Positions 18,812 to 27,548 of a DNA stretch of 27,548 bases are shown here, piece by piece; within the stretch, counting starts at the first letter, position 1, and every line of letters starts with the position of its first letter. Below the pieces are notes generated by a model that worked only from the letters and a program-made list of their open reading frames with translations, had not been told where the DNA came from and did not search any database. Made by a program: the position numbers and the translations under genes. Source of the DNA: Trachipleistophora hominis (Eukaryota; Microsporidia; Pleistophoridae); assembly GCA_000316135.1 (NCBI GenBank), contig JH994088.1, positions 1 through 27,548 of the forward strand, given 5' to 3'.

Positions 18812-21800
18812 TCGGATTTTACTGCTGCACAATTGAAGAAGGTTGAACCATATCTTAAAAAATTAGGCTTGGAGGTAGAGGTACAAAATTTTACGAGTAA
18901 CGTGATTAATATTATAAAAACGAAGAAAAAGTATAATGTTGTCTTCATGGATGTTTTGCACAACATTATAACACATAATCAGTGTACGGAATACGATGAG
19001 GTAATCGATCTTTATTATTCGTTGAAGCCTTCTGTGTTGATTATAAAGGCGTTGAGTACGACATTATATATGTTACCTTTTTTGAACAATGAACAGCTGA
19101 AGAAGCTTTTCGTGTTCAATCTGGGAATATGCAACAGAAAGCACGAAAAGGAAGTGGCAACAATTGCACAAGCAACAACTATACAAATGATCACCACTAT
19201 AAGAGATGAACGAACGGATGATTTACGTGCCATTATAGAGCTATTAGACGAAAAAAATCTTTTTAACCTAAAGCTTCTGAAGGAGGTGGTGGCATTTATT
19301 GACAAACCGATTAACCTGCGATTTGAAACTGATGATTGGGAATACAAAAAGGAGGTTATTGGTCTTATCGATGAAAGAAACAAATTTAAGATTGATATAG
19401 ACTATTTCATGATGTACTATGATAAAAACGAGGAAATTATACTTTCAGCTTTTTTAGGATGCAACAGACGCAATACCAACGGAAACAACAAAGTGATACA
19501 AAATGTAAGCGATCAGAACGTAAAACTGAACCAGCACATTCTTAAAGACAACGATGAAGTGATCAAATTACTTGAACCATGCATCAAGAACATTACATTT
19601 GAAAATTCGCCGTTAAACACTTTACGTTTCATCTTCATTTATACGGTATGTCAGAAATACCACACGAACACTATCAATTATATCGAGGTGCTAGCCGAAA
19701 AATACGAAAAGAGTTGTTACGATACTTATTTGATAAGTATTGTTGGAAATGTGATCAAGAGCTGTTTGGTAAATGACCAAAAGAAGAACAAAATTGATTT
19801 TAAGAAGTTTAACGAAAATGTAAGCGGCTATTTTGCTAACGAGTTTTGCAATGAAAGCAATAATGAACGTAAAGAATCAAATAACGAGATTGAAAGCACG
19901 AATATTGATGAAACACAACCTGGAGAAGAAGGCTCTGCTGTGTTACCGAGTTGTGAAAATGAGAAAGACAAAAATGAGGATGAGGATGCAGATGAATGGC
20001 ACGTAAATTATGATTCTGGTGATAGTGAACATTCAGATCAAAATAATGGTGGGGAAGCAGTAACTGGTGACATGCACATGGTTCAGAATCAAAACGATGA
20101 TGACGTTGCATTGATTAATCCGCTTCTTCACTTCTTTGTTAAGGCATTTCCGAAAGAAACGATTGAATTGGTCTCTCCATTGCAGCTAGGCACATCATGG
20201 CCAATCGTGGTCAACAACCTGTCAGACTCGCATATTCTTACTCTGTTTACAAAGCCTATTGCCGATATCTCGAATTTCATACTTTATAATAATCGTTTCG
20301 TCAAGGAAATGTATTTTGCTACTTTCAAGAACCTGCGCGAGAACGATTTTAGGAACATTCTGCTTAAACTCGAGCTGTGCGAATGTGAAAGCGTAGTTTT
20401 GGAATACTACAAAAAGAACGGAAACGAGGATGTTATCATAGATTATTTAATGAAACGCTTACAATCCAGTGACGAATCGTTAGACTTGCCAAGCTGCGAG
20501 AAGAACAACCACATGGAACAGGGATACAATGAATCTGATTCTATTGGCGATAACAATTCATTTATGTTAACAGATAGTAACAATCTTGTTCTTAAAATTG
20601 TTTACCAGCTGATCAAGATAAAGGTATTCAAGAACCTCGATTTTGTTTTCGAATGCTTGACAAAATCTACCAGTAACTCTCTAAAGTTCAAAGTACTAGG
20701 AATCATCTCGAAAAAGGAACAAAGCACGCGTCTTATCAAGTCTATTTTTTGCATTGTAATGGATAGGAACATAAATCTGGCTTTAGCCGCGCTGGAATTG
20801 ATACGAAGCATTGAACTTAATGACACAACATATTTGTATTCTTTGATCACGCTGATAAATGATGAACGACTTGATGTTTATGATACGACAATATCTATCC
20901 TGTTTAGTGTCTTAAATGGGCGAATGGTAGAAGCTGATTTAGTTGATGAGTGCCTTGGTGAGATAGTCAATAGAATGGAAAGAATTTGTTTTAGAAAAGA
21001 GTACAACGGGTTTGACGACAAAAACGATAAAGAAAAAAATGAATGTATCGCAGATGGCGATTCAAGCCGTTTTATTGATGTTCAGAAAACTGATAGGTCT
21101 GACAATGGTGAAAAAAACGAAAATTTGCCTGCACATGATGAAAAATCTTGCGTTACGCACACTACAAAAGTAGTTGATGCGGGAAATATTATTTCTAAGT
21201 CTCTCATACGAAAGGATCTGGTTGACAGTCACCAAATATATGAGAAATTTTTGCTCTCATCCTACCTCATTGCCAACACACTTTCACCCCGCCAAGAAAA
21301 GTCTGTTAAATTCACTTTTTCGGAGCTTACCAACTTCCTTTACCTTCATCAGAACATAAACCTGAGCGATTCTTTTTTTGTCTTTCTGTCTGAGCTTTTC
21401 CTAAAATGTGAATTCATTTGTGAAGAAGTAGTAGATTTTATGCTTGAATACAAAAAGATAAGCTACGTGCTATTCGTATGCTATTTGCGAATGATTAGAG
21501 AGGTCGGAATGAATTACAAGAACCGAGTGTACGAAAAAATGCTTAGATTATTTTCTATTTTTCTTGGTTCCGACGTGAAAAATGCTGCTGAACAATCTAC
21601 CCACATCAATACACCCGCCATTTCTCAACCTACATTACCAGGTGGTGATACGACAGGACAACTTGCAAACACGCGTCAAGACATTTCCAACGATCTAAAT
21701 ACTGAATTCAAAATTGCCGGTTTTAATGTCAAAAGAAGCGAAATAATAGACCTCCTTCATTCTCTATCACGTTTTCGTAGCTATGAGATTCTTCAAATCA

Positions 21801-22573
21801 CGAAGAGCCTTCCACAGGACATAGTGCTCCCTTTTTACATCGATTGGCTACCTGATCCTAAAATTATAGAAACGATCGGAGACGGCTCACAGTTTGGCAC
21901 CGAGAGTTTGAATAAATTAATCAAAGTAAAAATGGACTGGGAGGAAAAAACAAGCATTTTACAGAGCTTGAAAATCGAGAAGGATAACCTTGAGACATTT
22001 ATTGAAAGTTCTACCGAAATGATGATAGAAGGATTTGAAAGTTTGGAGAATGAACGTGCTGTGCCCAACATTACATGCTATAATCCAATATATGATGAAA
22101 ACGAGGAAATGAAAGAAAACAACACGTTGTGCTTCGGTATATCTAATAAGATACCAAGTAAAAAATGCGATAGAGAGAAAGAAAAGATAATTATCAACTA
22201 TCTTACCAGGTACTACGATACATTGAGTAAACACCAAAAACTAGATAGCAGATCGTTAGAAGTATTCTATCGTCTCTCAAAAGTTAAGAAAAATAACATA
22301 AATGTTTCTTTCCACGCATATAATTACCTTTTCTTGGTAAAACCGGATTATTTATGTGTGAGAATAAAAGAGGCAATAGAAGAATACTTGATAGATTTAA
22401 TGAAATATGAACACTTGTTCAACAGGTGCAAAAGAGATGAGATTATGTACATTTTAGAGAGGATGGACAGAGAAACAACATTATTGGTCGGTAAAAGCAT
22501 CATAGAGCTGTTGAAGTGTAAGGATTTGGAGATAATAGAAAAGGTTTATTGTGTGCTGAAGAGCATATATTAA
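18809..22573 (+). CDS. Large HEAT-like helical-repeat protein of unknown function, 1,254 aa
   Basis: I do not recognise the family. Counting from the ATG at 18809 (CCC signal just upstream), the protein is mostly predicted helix, with paired-helix stretches resembling HEAT or ARM repeats, for example LALAALELIRSIELND followed by LYSLITLINDERLDVYD near residues 655-695. Three polar, low-complexity stretches interrupt it: an acidic Asn/Glu/Asp/Ser-rich linker at about 347-435, a charged linker at about 730-790, and a Thr/Gln/Pro-rich one at about 927-960. No signal peptide, membrane segment or enzymatic motif is visible. Proteins of this build include condensin and cohesin regulators, symplekin, vesicle-coat subunits and nuclear transport factors. 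A place in one of these classes is plausible but I cannot choose. The unbroken 3.8-kb frame makes it certainly coding. Confidence 0.85.
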   Translation: MSDFTAAQLKKVEPYLKKLGLEVEVQNFTSNVINIIKTKKKYNVVFMDVLHNIITHNQCTEYDEVIDLYYSLKPSVLIIKALSTTLYMLPFLNNEQLKKLFVFNLGICNRKHEKEVATIAQATTIQMITTIRDERTDDLRAIIELLDEKNLFNLKLLKEVVAFIDKPINLRFETDDWEYKKEVIGLIDERNKFKIDIDYFMMYYDKNEEIILSAFLGCNRRNTNGNNKVIQNVSDQNVKLNQHILKDNDEVIKLLEPCIKNITFENSPLNTLRFIFIYTVCQKYHTNTINYIEVLAEKYEKSCYDTYLISIVGNVIKSCLVNDQKKNKIDFKKFNENVSGYFANEFCNESNNERKESNNEIESTNIDETQPGEEGSAVLPSCENEKDKNEDEDADEWHVNYDSGDSEHSDQNNGGEAVTGDMHMVQNQNDDDVALINPLLHFFVKAFPKETIELVSPLQLGTSWPIVVNNLSDSHILTLFTKPIADISNFILYNNRFVKEMYFATFKNLRENDFRNILLKLELCECESVVLEYYKKNGNEDVIIDYLMKRLQSSDESLDLPSCEKNNHMEQGYNESDSIGDNNSFMLTDSNNLVLKIVYQLIKIKVFKNLDFVFECLTKSTSNSLKFKVLGIISKKEQSTRLIKSIFCIVMDRNINLALAALELIRSIELNDTTYLYSLITLINDERLDVYDTTISILFSVLNGRMVEADLVDECLGEIVNRMERICFRKEYNGFDDKNDKEKNECIADGDSSRFIDVQKTDRSDNGEKNENLPAHDEKSCVTHTTKVVDAGNIISKSLIRKDLVDSHQIYEKFLLSSYLIANTLSPRQEKSVKFTFSELTNFLYLHQNINLSDSFFVFLSELFLKCEFICEEVVDFMLEYKKISYVLFVCYLRMIREVGMNYKNRVYEKMLRLFSIFLGSDVKNAAEQSTHINTPAISQPTLPGGDTTGQLANTRQDISNDLNTEFKIAGFNVKRSEIIDLLHSLSRFRSYEILQITKSLPQDIVLPFYIDWLPDPKIIETIGDGSQFGTESLNKLIKVKMDWEEKTSILQSLKIEKDNLETFIESSTEMMIEGFESLENERAVPNITCYNPIYDENEEMKENNTLCFGISNKIPSKKCDREKEKIIINYLTRYYDTLSKHQKLDSRSLEVFYRLSKVKKNNINVSFHAYNYLFLVKPDYLCVRIKEAIEEYLIDLMKYEHLFNRCKRDEIMYILERMDRETTLLVGKSIIELLKCKDLEIIEKVYCVLKSIY

Positions 22574-23221
22574 AAGTTTAAGTTCTTATTATATGAATGA
22601 AATTGAGTTAATAGTAAGTATTTTCGTAGTTTGTGTGCAACAGTACTATCACCATGTTGAATATAATTAATATTTTGATCTGATTGTTTTTTATAATCAA
22701 GTGAAATTATTCAGCACATTACAATTTTCCTCATTGTTTTACTGTTTTGATCCTTGGAATCACTCTTAACCTTTCTAAAGCCTCTTAACTCTTATATTTA
22801 GCTTTAATAAAGACATACTTTACGATAATATTAATTTATCTATCAAGAGCTTGACTTCATCATTATGTCATTCATGATATCTGTGGTATCAGCTCATCTC
22901 TGAAGAAACCATTGAAAAGATTTTGTAATTAGCAATTCATCAATAAAAAGCTAATGTTAAATTTGAAAATGTAAATTATGATCAAAACTATGTATATTTG
23001 AATAAATATGGCATTCTGCATGTAATATATGTTTGACTGTAAACTATATCTAAATATTACTCTCAATAGAACGTTCGAGTAACATAAAAACATTCTTTGC
23101 TTGACACTACGCGCTTTTGCTCACAAAATACTAATATTCCATAATATCCTTCCTTATATTAAAGACTTATGTCACTTTTATAGATTAAAAACTTGGCGAT
23201 AAGCATGTACACCAATAAAAA
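22574..23221. other. AT-rich intergenic region, no gene seen
   Basis: This stretch lies between two plus-strand genes. I see no reading frame worth naming and no RNA gene. There is no clean AATAAA right after the HEAT-like gene's stop codon. Confidence 0.6.
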
Positions 23222-23230
23222 TATAAATAG
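23222..23230 (+). promoter_or_regulatory. TATA-box-like element before the small secreted-type gene
   Basis: TATAAATAG lies about 19-27 bases before the ATG at 23249. The distance is compact, as in other microsporidian genes. It suggests that transcription starts just before 23249 and covers both parts of the interrupted frame. Confidence 0.4.
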
Positions 23231-23248
23231 GCCTTAAAATATTTAACT

Positions 23249-23431
23249 ATGTATATCTTGTGTATTTTAATTGCTATCAAAGCTCTTACAGAAAAAGAAG
23301 TTTCTCAAATAATGAATAGTAATTTGGAACGGATAGGGACTTTAAACCAATACATTCAAAATATAATTGACTCAATTCCTGCTAAAAAACTAATTAGAAA
23401 AAAATTCGTTACAATGCCCAAAGACGTTTAA
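23249..23431 (+). CDS. N-terminal part of a small, probably secreted protein, ending at an in-frame TAA
   Basis: Sixty codons from an ATG with a TATA-like element just upstream. The N-terminus MYILCILIAIKALTEKEV has a short hydrophobic core followed by charge, like a signal peptide that could be cut after about residue 12. The rest is helical and polar, with a basic end. The frame stops at TAA 23429-23431, and the very next codon is ATG in the same frame, starting a further 158 open codons. The whole therefore looks like one gene of about 220 codons with a single nonsense codon, rather than a complete 60-residue protein. No family was recognised. Readthrough, recent loss of function and sequencing error are all possible. 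Confidence 0.5.
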   Translation: MYILCILIAIKALTEKEVSQIMNSNLERIGTLNQYIQNIIDSIPAKKLIRKKFVTMPKDV

Positions 23432-23908
23432 ATGTCCAAAAATTTATTTGCGCGGCATTTAGACACCTTTGAAGCCTCTGGTAGTGGTATAAATGAATAT
23501 TACACAACGTATGAATGTTTCCTTGGTTTTTTACCATATTTGATAGATCTCATAACGATGTCAAATGTAACCGAAGAAAAAAAGGAGTTAGCAATAAATG
23601 TAAAAGCATTTACAACACATATGAAAGACAAGACTATTCTTCAAAATTATATCACTGAAATATATTCTAATACCGAGAAATATAAAAGATTGGGATCATT
23701 TTTCCGCGAATCTCTGCAGAAAATACGTGTATTATTCATCAACTTCGACCATCTTTACAGAATAATGGAGAATAGCATAATCGTTGATCTTTGCTCTCTA
23801 AAATCAATGATTGATCGTCATTCCTGTGTGTATTGTGTTCCTTTATCATCGTTTAATTCTAAATTTCACGGAGTCAGAACTTTAAAAGCTACGATTAGTA
23901 AACCCTGA
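23432..23908 (+). CDS. C-terminal part of the same interrupted protein, 158 aa
   Basis: This frame is exactly in phase with the preceding 60-codon part and separated from it only by TAA. It is rich in amphipathic helix, with three to four helix-like stretches and two Cys near the end (CVYC, about residues 131-134). It has no signal peptide of its own, which fits the idea that the signal lies in the upstream part. A CCC lies 12 bases before its ATG, further away than in the three genes with good start signals. I do not recognise a family. It could be translated separately by re-initiation, but as a lone protein it would lack the secretion signal. Confidence 0.55.
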   Translation: MSKNLFARHLDTFEASGSGINEYYTTYECFLGFLPYLIDLITMSNVTEEKKELAINVKAFTTHMKDKTILQNYITEIYSNTEKYKRLGSFFRESLQKIRVLFINFDHLYRIMENSIIVDLCSLKSMIDRHSCVYCVPLSSFNSKFHGVRTLKATISKP

Positions 23909-24502
23909 AAAAATGATGTTGTTGTCATTAAATAAGTTGTTATAATGTCTTAATATGTAACGCTTAATATTTACTTAACTACATACCATTAAACAGCCAT
24001 TACTGCAATTATTAGATGTAAGACTGTCTGTCATAAAGGGTCCGTCTTTAATTAGTATATGACATTAGGTGTAAAATAGCGAGCCTGCAATTTAAACCAT
24101 TTTCAATTTTTAACAAATAAATTGTTGCCGTATTCCATGTATACCTGTAGATCTACATTATAAAAGCAAATTGTTACTAAAAAGAAAAAAATCACATTCG
24201 TTTCGTGTATTATATTATTGTTATAGAAGATATTTATTTCCTGTTTGTAAGAAAAAGCATTTTCAACAATTATAAATAGAACCAGTGGCATTTTTGTACA
24301 AAATATAGTTCATACAGATTAACAAGTTCTTTCTAACTTAAAGAGTTTACAAAGATAATGGAAAATGCTTTGTTTGTCATAGTTGAAACGTTTATTACAG
24401 TACTGACATAACATATATCAATTACCATGTGACTAAATTATTTTATATCAAAAGACGAAATAAGCAGGGAAATTCGAATTGTGGAGATACATTTAGAGCT
24501 CT
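23909..24502. other. AT-rich intergenic region between convergent genes, no gene seen
   Basis: It contains a minus-strand frame of 62 codons (24103-24291) with a hydrophobic start, which I do not accept as a gene. A TATAAATAG at about 24271-24279 (plus) is followed by a start codon near 24358, but that frame closes after about 17 codons. No RNA gene was seen. Confidence 0.55.
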
Positions 24503-24508
24503 TTTATT
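24503..24508 (-). terminator. AATAAA poly(A)-like signal of the 765-aa gene
   Basis: TTTATT on the plus strand reads AATAAA on the coding strand, about 15 bases after the stop codon at 24523-24525. It fits a very short 3' UTR. Confidence 0.4.
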
Positions 24509-24522
24509 TATCACTCAGAAAA

Positions 24523-26820
24523 TCACTGTATAATCATTTTACACATTTGCATATCAATCGACATCCTCATTTCTCTCACAACCTCTACACACTCGTCATA
24601 AAGCACTGTTTTAAAGGTTCTTATTCCATCTTCGCCCAAAACTCCGAATCTTGCGCTTTTTTCCATTATTTCAGCAATGCCTTTGTACCTTTTCCTAATC
24701 ACAGCATCAGATAACGTACGTTTATATTTTGATATAAATTTTTTTATGATGCGTAGCCTCTCAAGCCGATAGAAAAGCTCAAAAGAATTTCCAAACAAAT
24801 AATGCATCTCCTTCTTATTCGTGTATATCATCTGTAGATCACCTAGGTTCAATTTTTTGAAGAAGATAAAAATCTCTGAAGGGTTGCGTAGGTTCTCGTT
24901 ATCCAGGAGTATGCTATTCAAATCCAATATATCTTCGTATCCCTCGTAGCCCAAGTAAATACGAGTGTTAAATATCTTAGAGTGCTTCAGTTCGTAGAAA
25001 AATGATTTGATCTTAATCCAAGGCACACAGAAAATCAATTTGAAATGTCTTATCAATCTTTCTCTCAAAAATAAGTTAGAACTGTCTACAACTTGCACGG
25101 GTACCAGCTTACTTATCTTGTTTAACATCACAATATCATCACAGTGTGTGTTGTTTTCTGGTACAAATCCATTCTTTTTGGCACCACTGCTTTTTGAGTC
25201 TGATACATCTTTTCCTTGTGAATCAACATCATCGTGTATCAAACTGCTCTCACCAACGCTATTGTCGTCGCATTTCTCTTCACGGTAATCATAATTTTTC
25301 AAAAAGTTCTTCTTATTCTTAATAATTAAACAATTCAATAGTTCATTAAACCGTTTTTCTTCTATGAGACACATTGAACCGCAGCGAAAAGTAGTTTCAC
25401 AATTTTTGTACAGATCATAATAGGTGCTTAAGTCAAAGAGATTATTCGTAAAATTTTGCCTTAAATTCTCCATAATTCCCGCGTATGAGCCTACTGTTTG
25501 TGGACATGCGTAGATATCCGGATAGACATCCTCATTGCTATGTTTACTGCTGCTCACCAATATCATAAATATCACATGGATGAGTGCATCCGAACACTTC
25601 TCATAACCAACCATACGCTCACAAATACGTTCTTCAATCATCTCAAACAGTTTAACCATCATAGTATGAAACTCTCTTCTGATCCACTCCTCTCCTGACA
25701 TCAAATTATAATAGAAAGCGCATCTAAAATTGTAAATTATCGCATTCATATCAACGTTTCCATCCACCATAAACAACTTCACCTGTGTATTTAGGTACTC
25801 CAAAACTAACTTCTGAACAGGAATGCATGACAGGATCGAGAATGCTTCTATTTCTGAAGGCAACACGGGCAGATTTCTGCGTTCTATGCAGTACTCTATG
25901 AAGATATTTTTGTCAACCCTCTGAGCACTTCTGACGTAGCAAATGATGTAACCCTCTGAATCACGATTTATCTCTTGACGGAGGGAACTGTCTGTAAGCA
26001 ACATATCAACAAGATGAGAAAATGAACCCTCTGCCTGTTTTATAATGTCCCTTCTTGTCATTTTTTTCCTATCGAATTCTTCATTTTGATTTTTAAGTTC
26101 CTCTAGCAATTCCGGGAAATTGTCAGGTTGTGTATTTCTACTTTGATTTTCTTTCATCTTTTTACTCATCGGTTCACTCCTGTCCATGGCACCGATGAAT
26201 TCTTTTATATCACATAATTCCTTTTTTCTCACACCTGTGCTATCACGTATCAACACGAAACACCCCTTTCTTCCCAAGCCATCCAGTCTAACCACAAAGC
26301 TGCCAACCGCACTATCCCCACATATATCCATACTTTTGTCGCAAATGCCTATTCTTATACTCTTTTTTTTAACAACAGACACGCTTTTATCGTTTGCAAT
26401 TAATTCACCGGTAAATGACCTTTCATTTTCTGCCTTGTATTTCCTTACGCTTCTAGGTGTTATATACGAAAGTATATTTGCCAGTGATATTCCTCTATAG
26501 CAACAATAATCTATACCTAAACAATCAAGTTTGTAATAACTATCATGTACATGAGAAAAATTGCTGCTAGCCTCCGTGTTTTTATGGTAGCAAAGATCTA
26601 TATCTGTTGCGAACATGTTACTCTTCGTCTCGTTTGTGCCATAATTTACCACAAAGTCATCTGTAAACATAAATTTATATCGCTTGATTACGTTGCTAAG
26701 ATTCTGTATTAATAGTTCAGCAGACATGTTTAGATTGAAATAGCATCGTTCCTTGTCACTGAGATGCGCAGGAATGTCTTTATCAATGGACGATACCTGT
26801 ATTTCTTTCAGCTCTACCAT
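24523..26820 (-). CDS. Uncharacterised 765-aa protein
   Basis: An unbroken frame with a good stop-proximal AATAAA, so certainly coding, but I do not recognise the family. The first 210 residues are mixed and may be globular, with a Cys-rich patch near 100-110 (LGIDYCCYRG). A polar linker at about 210-235 leads to a charged helical stretch (235-255). Residues about 270-500 are mainly helical. A low-complexity Ser/Asp/Gly/Lys linker covers about 515-550. The last 200 residues are basic and helical (for example RLERLRIIKKFISKYK). No signal peptide, membrane segment or catalytic motif is visible. The ATG at 26820 lacks the CCC signal seen at three other genes, but TATAAA lies about 40 bases upstream. 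The layout recalls a helical scaffold, perhaps nuclear. A fast-evolving orthologue of a known eukaryotic protein is as likely as a lineage-specific one. Confidence 0.8.
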   Translation of the reverse strand: MVELKEIQVSSIDKDIPAHLSDKERCYFNLNMSAELLIQNLSNVIKRYKFMFTDDFVVNYGTNETKSNMFATDIDLCYHKNTEASSNFSHVHDSYYKLDCLGIDYCCYRGISLANILSYITPRSVRKYKAENERSFTGELIANDKSVSVVKKKSIRIGICDKSMDICGDSAVGSFVVRLDGLGRKGCFVLIRDSTGVRKKELCDIKEFIGAMDRSEPMSKKMKENQSRNTQPDNFPELLEELKNQNEEFDRKKMTRRDIIKQAEGSFSHLVDMLLTDSSLRQEINRDSEGYIICYVRSAQRVDKNIFIEYCIERRNLPVLPSEIEAFSILSCIPVQKLVLEYLNTQVKLFMVDGNVDMNAIIYNFRCAFYYNLMSGEEWIRREFHTMMVKLFEMIEERICERMVGYEKCSDALIHVIFMILVSSSKHSNEDVYPDIYACPQTVGSYAGIMENLRQNFTNNLFDLSTYYDLYKNCETTFRCGSMCLIEEKRFNELLNCLIIKNKKNFLKNYDYREEKCDDNSVGESSLIHDDVDSQGKDVSDSKSSGAKKNGFVPENNTHCDDIVMLNKISKLVPVQVVDSSNLFLRERLIRHFKLIFCVPWIKIKSFFYELKHSKIFNTRIYLGYEGYEDILDLNSILLDNENLRNPSEIFIFFKKLNLGDLQMIYTNKKEMHYLFGNSFELFYRLERLRIIKKFISKYKRTLSDAVIRKRYKGIAEIMEKSARFGVLGEDGIRTFKTVLYDECVEVVREMRMSIDMQMCKMIIQ

Positions 26821-27548
26821 TTTCTATTTTCCTACTCCTTTTTGAGGTTTAAATTTTTTTATAGTTTATAGAATCGATATGATCCTAACAATAGGACATG
26901 ACAAACTAAAATAGTACATGATAAAAAATGATTGAATGACATTAGAAGAATACGCATCAATATCTGTGCTTCATTGTGCATTTTGTTGCATGCTATTCAT
27001 TTTTCTCAACAACGATTTTAAAGGAGTAACACCCCTTTATTAATATCCAATTAATATCCTTATTCCAGCCAATCACCTGCAATAGCTTTCCTTGGTAATA
27101 TTTATTTGTAAACTACCAATAAGTTGTATAAAAATTTAGTATTAATGGTTAGTCATATTATATTCCACACCTACGTCACTCATCTTATCAGCCCTGCTTT
27201 GAGAATTACGAATTATTTATCTATTTGTTAAAGCTGAGTACTGCTATAATATCCTCTACAAAAATTTGCAAAAGCCTTCATGGGTGTGTTGACAACAACT
27301 TTCTTTCTTATACCTTAGGCCTTTTTATGGATAAGAATTTTACAAGGTATTAATTACATTATTCCGTTTTTCAAAAACAGGTGTATAAAATGGAACTATA
27401 AGTTAACAGGATATTCTATGTTGTAAAACATCATTTTTATAGTTTAAACTTGCATAATTTACAGTTCCAAATAAACTATTTTAGTCTAATATAATAATTC
27501 ATTATACACTACATTCTTTGTATACACCATGCTGTTGTCATCTTTGCC
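26821..27548. other. AT-rich sequence to the window end, no gene seen
   Basis: Upstream region of the minus-strand 765-aa gene. There is no open frame of note, no RNA gene and no repeat that I can support. Confidence 0.55.
26858..26863 (-). promoter_or_regulatory. TATAAA before the 765-aa gene
   Basis: TTTATA on the plus strand reads TATAAA on the coding strand, about 40 bases before the ATG at 26820. A second similar site lies at 26865-26870. Support is weak in AT-rich DNA. Confidence 0.3.

Noticed and set aside
24103..24291. 62-codon minus-strand frame with hydrophobic N-terminus
   Set aside because: It is short, Asn/Phe/Ile-rich as expected from AT-rich DNA, and has no promoter or poly(A) signal that I can see.
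25930..26040. La-motif-like segment in the 765-aa protein (LLTDSSLRQEINRDSEGYI)
   Set aside because: Only a loose likeness to the start of a La motif. The rest of the motif does not follow at the right spacing.
1..27548. tRNA, rRNA or CRISPR arrays
   Set aside because: I found no T-loop-like GGTTCRA block with a matching cloverleaf, no rRNA core sequence and no spaced repeat array.

Overview
The window looks like a chromosomal piece from a large-genome microsporidian. The evidence is: no introns needed in any recognised gene; a shortened SPT16; a uridine kinase; poly(A)-like AATAAA signals very close to stop codons; a CCC run directly before the ATG of three genes; long leucine-rich-repeat (LRR) proteins; and remains of a non-LTR retrotransposon of the R4/Dong type. 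A Hamiltosporidium-like organism (LRR-rich, TE-bearing, AT-rich, unusually long intergenic DNA) fits best from memory, but the genus is an inference and was not checked.

Layout. 1-1.8 kb: AT-rich DNA without a gene. 1.9-6.6 kb: two LRR reading frames joined by an ATGA overlap, most simply one gene of about 1,570-1,600 codons split by a frameshift near 4198-4207. 6.8-9.9 kb: a relatively GC-rich island made of two decayed LINE copies lying head-to-tail. Copy 1 keeps recognisable reverse-transcriptase motifs. Copy 2 is much more decayed and only becomes visible when aligned with copy 1. 9.9-12.1 kb: no gene seen. 12.1-14.6 kb: SPT16, the large subunit of the histone chaperone FACT, with much higher GC than its surroundings. 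14.6-16.5 kb: no gene. 16.5-17.4 kb (minus): uridine kinase. 17.4-18.8 kb: no gene. 18.8-22.6 kb: a 1,254-residue helical, HEAT-like protein that I cannot name. 23.25-23.9 kb: a small, probably secreted protein interrupted by one in-frame TAA that is followed at once by ATG. 24.5-26.8 kb (minus): a 765-residue protein I cannot name. The rest is intergenic.

The genes do not form a pathway. SPT16 is a core chromatin factor, uridine kinase serves nucleotide salvage, and the LRR and secreted proteins are candidates for parasite-specific, fast-evolving functions. The points most worth checking are the split LRR gene, the single-stop secreted gene, the tandem LINE remnants and the two large unnamed proteins. 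I found no evidence of a new defence or mobile system as such, and no RNA genes or CRISPR arrays.
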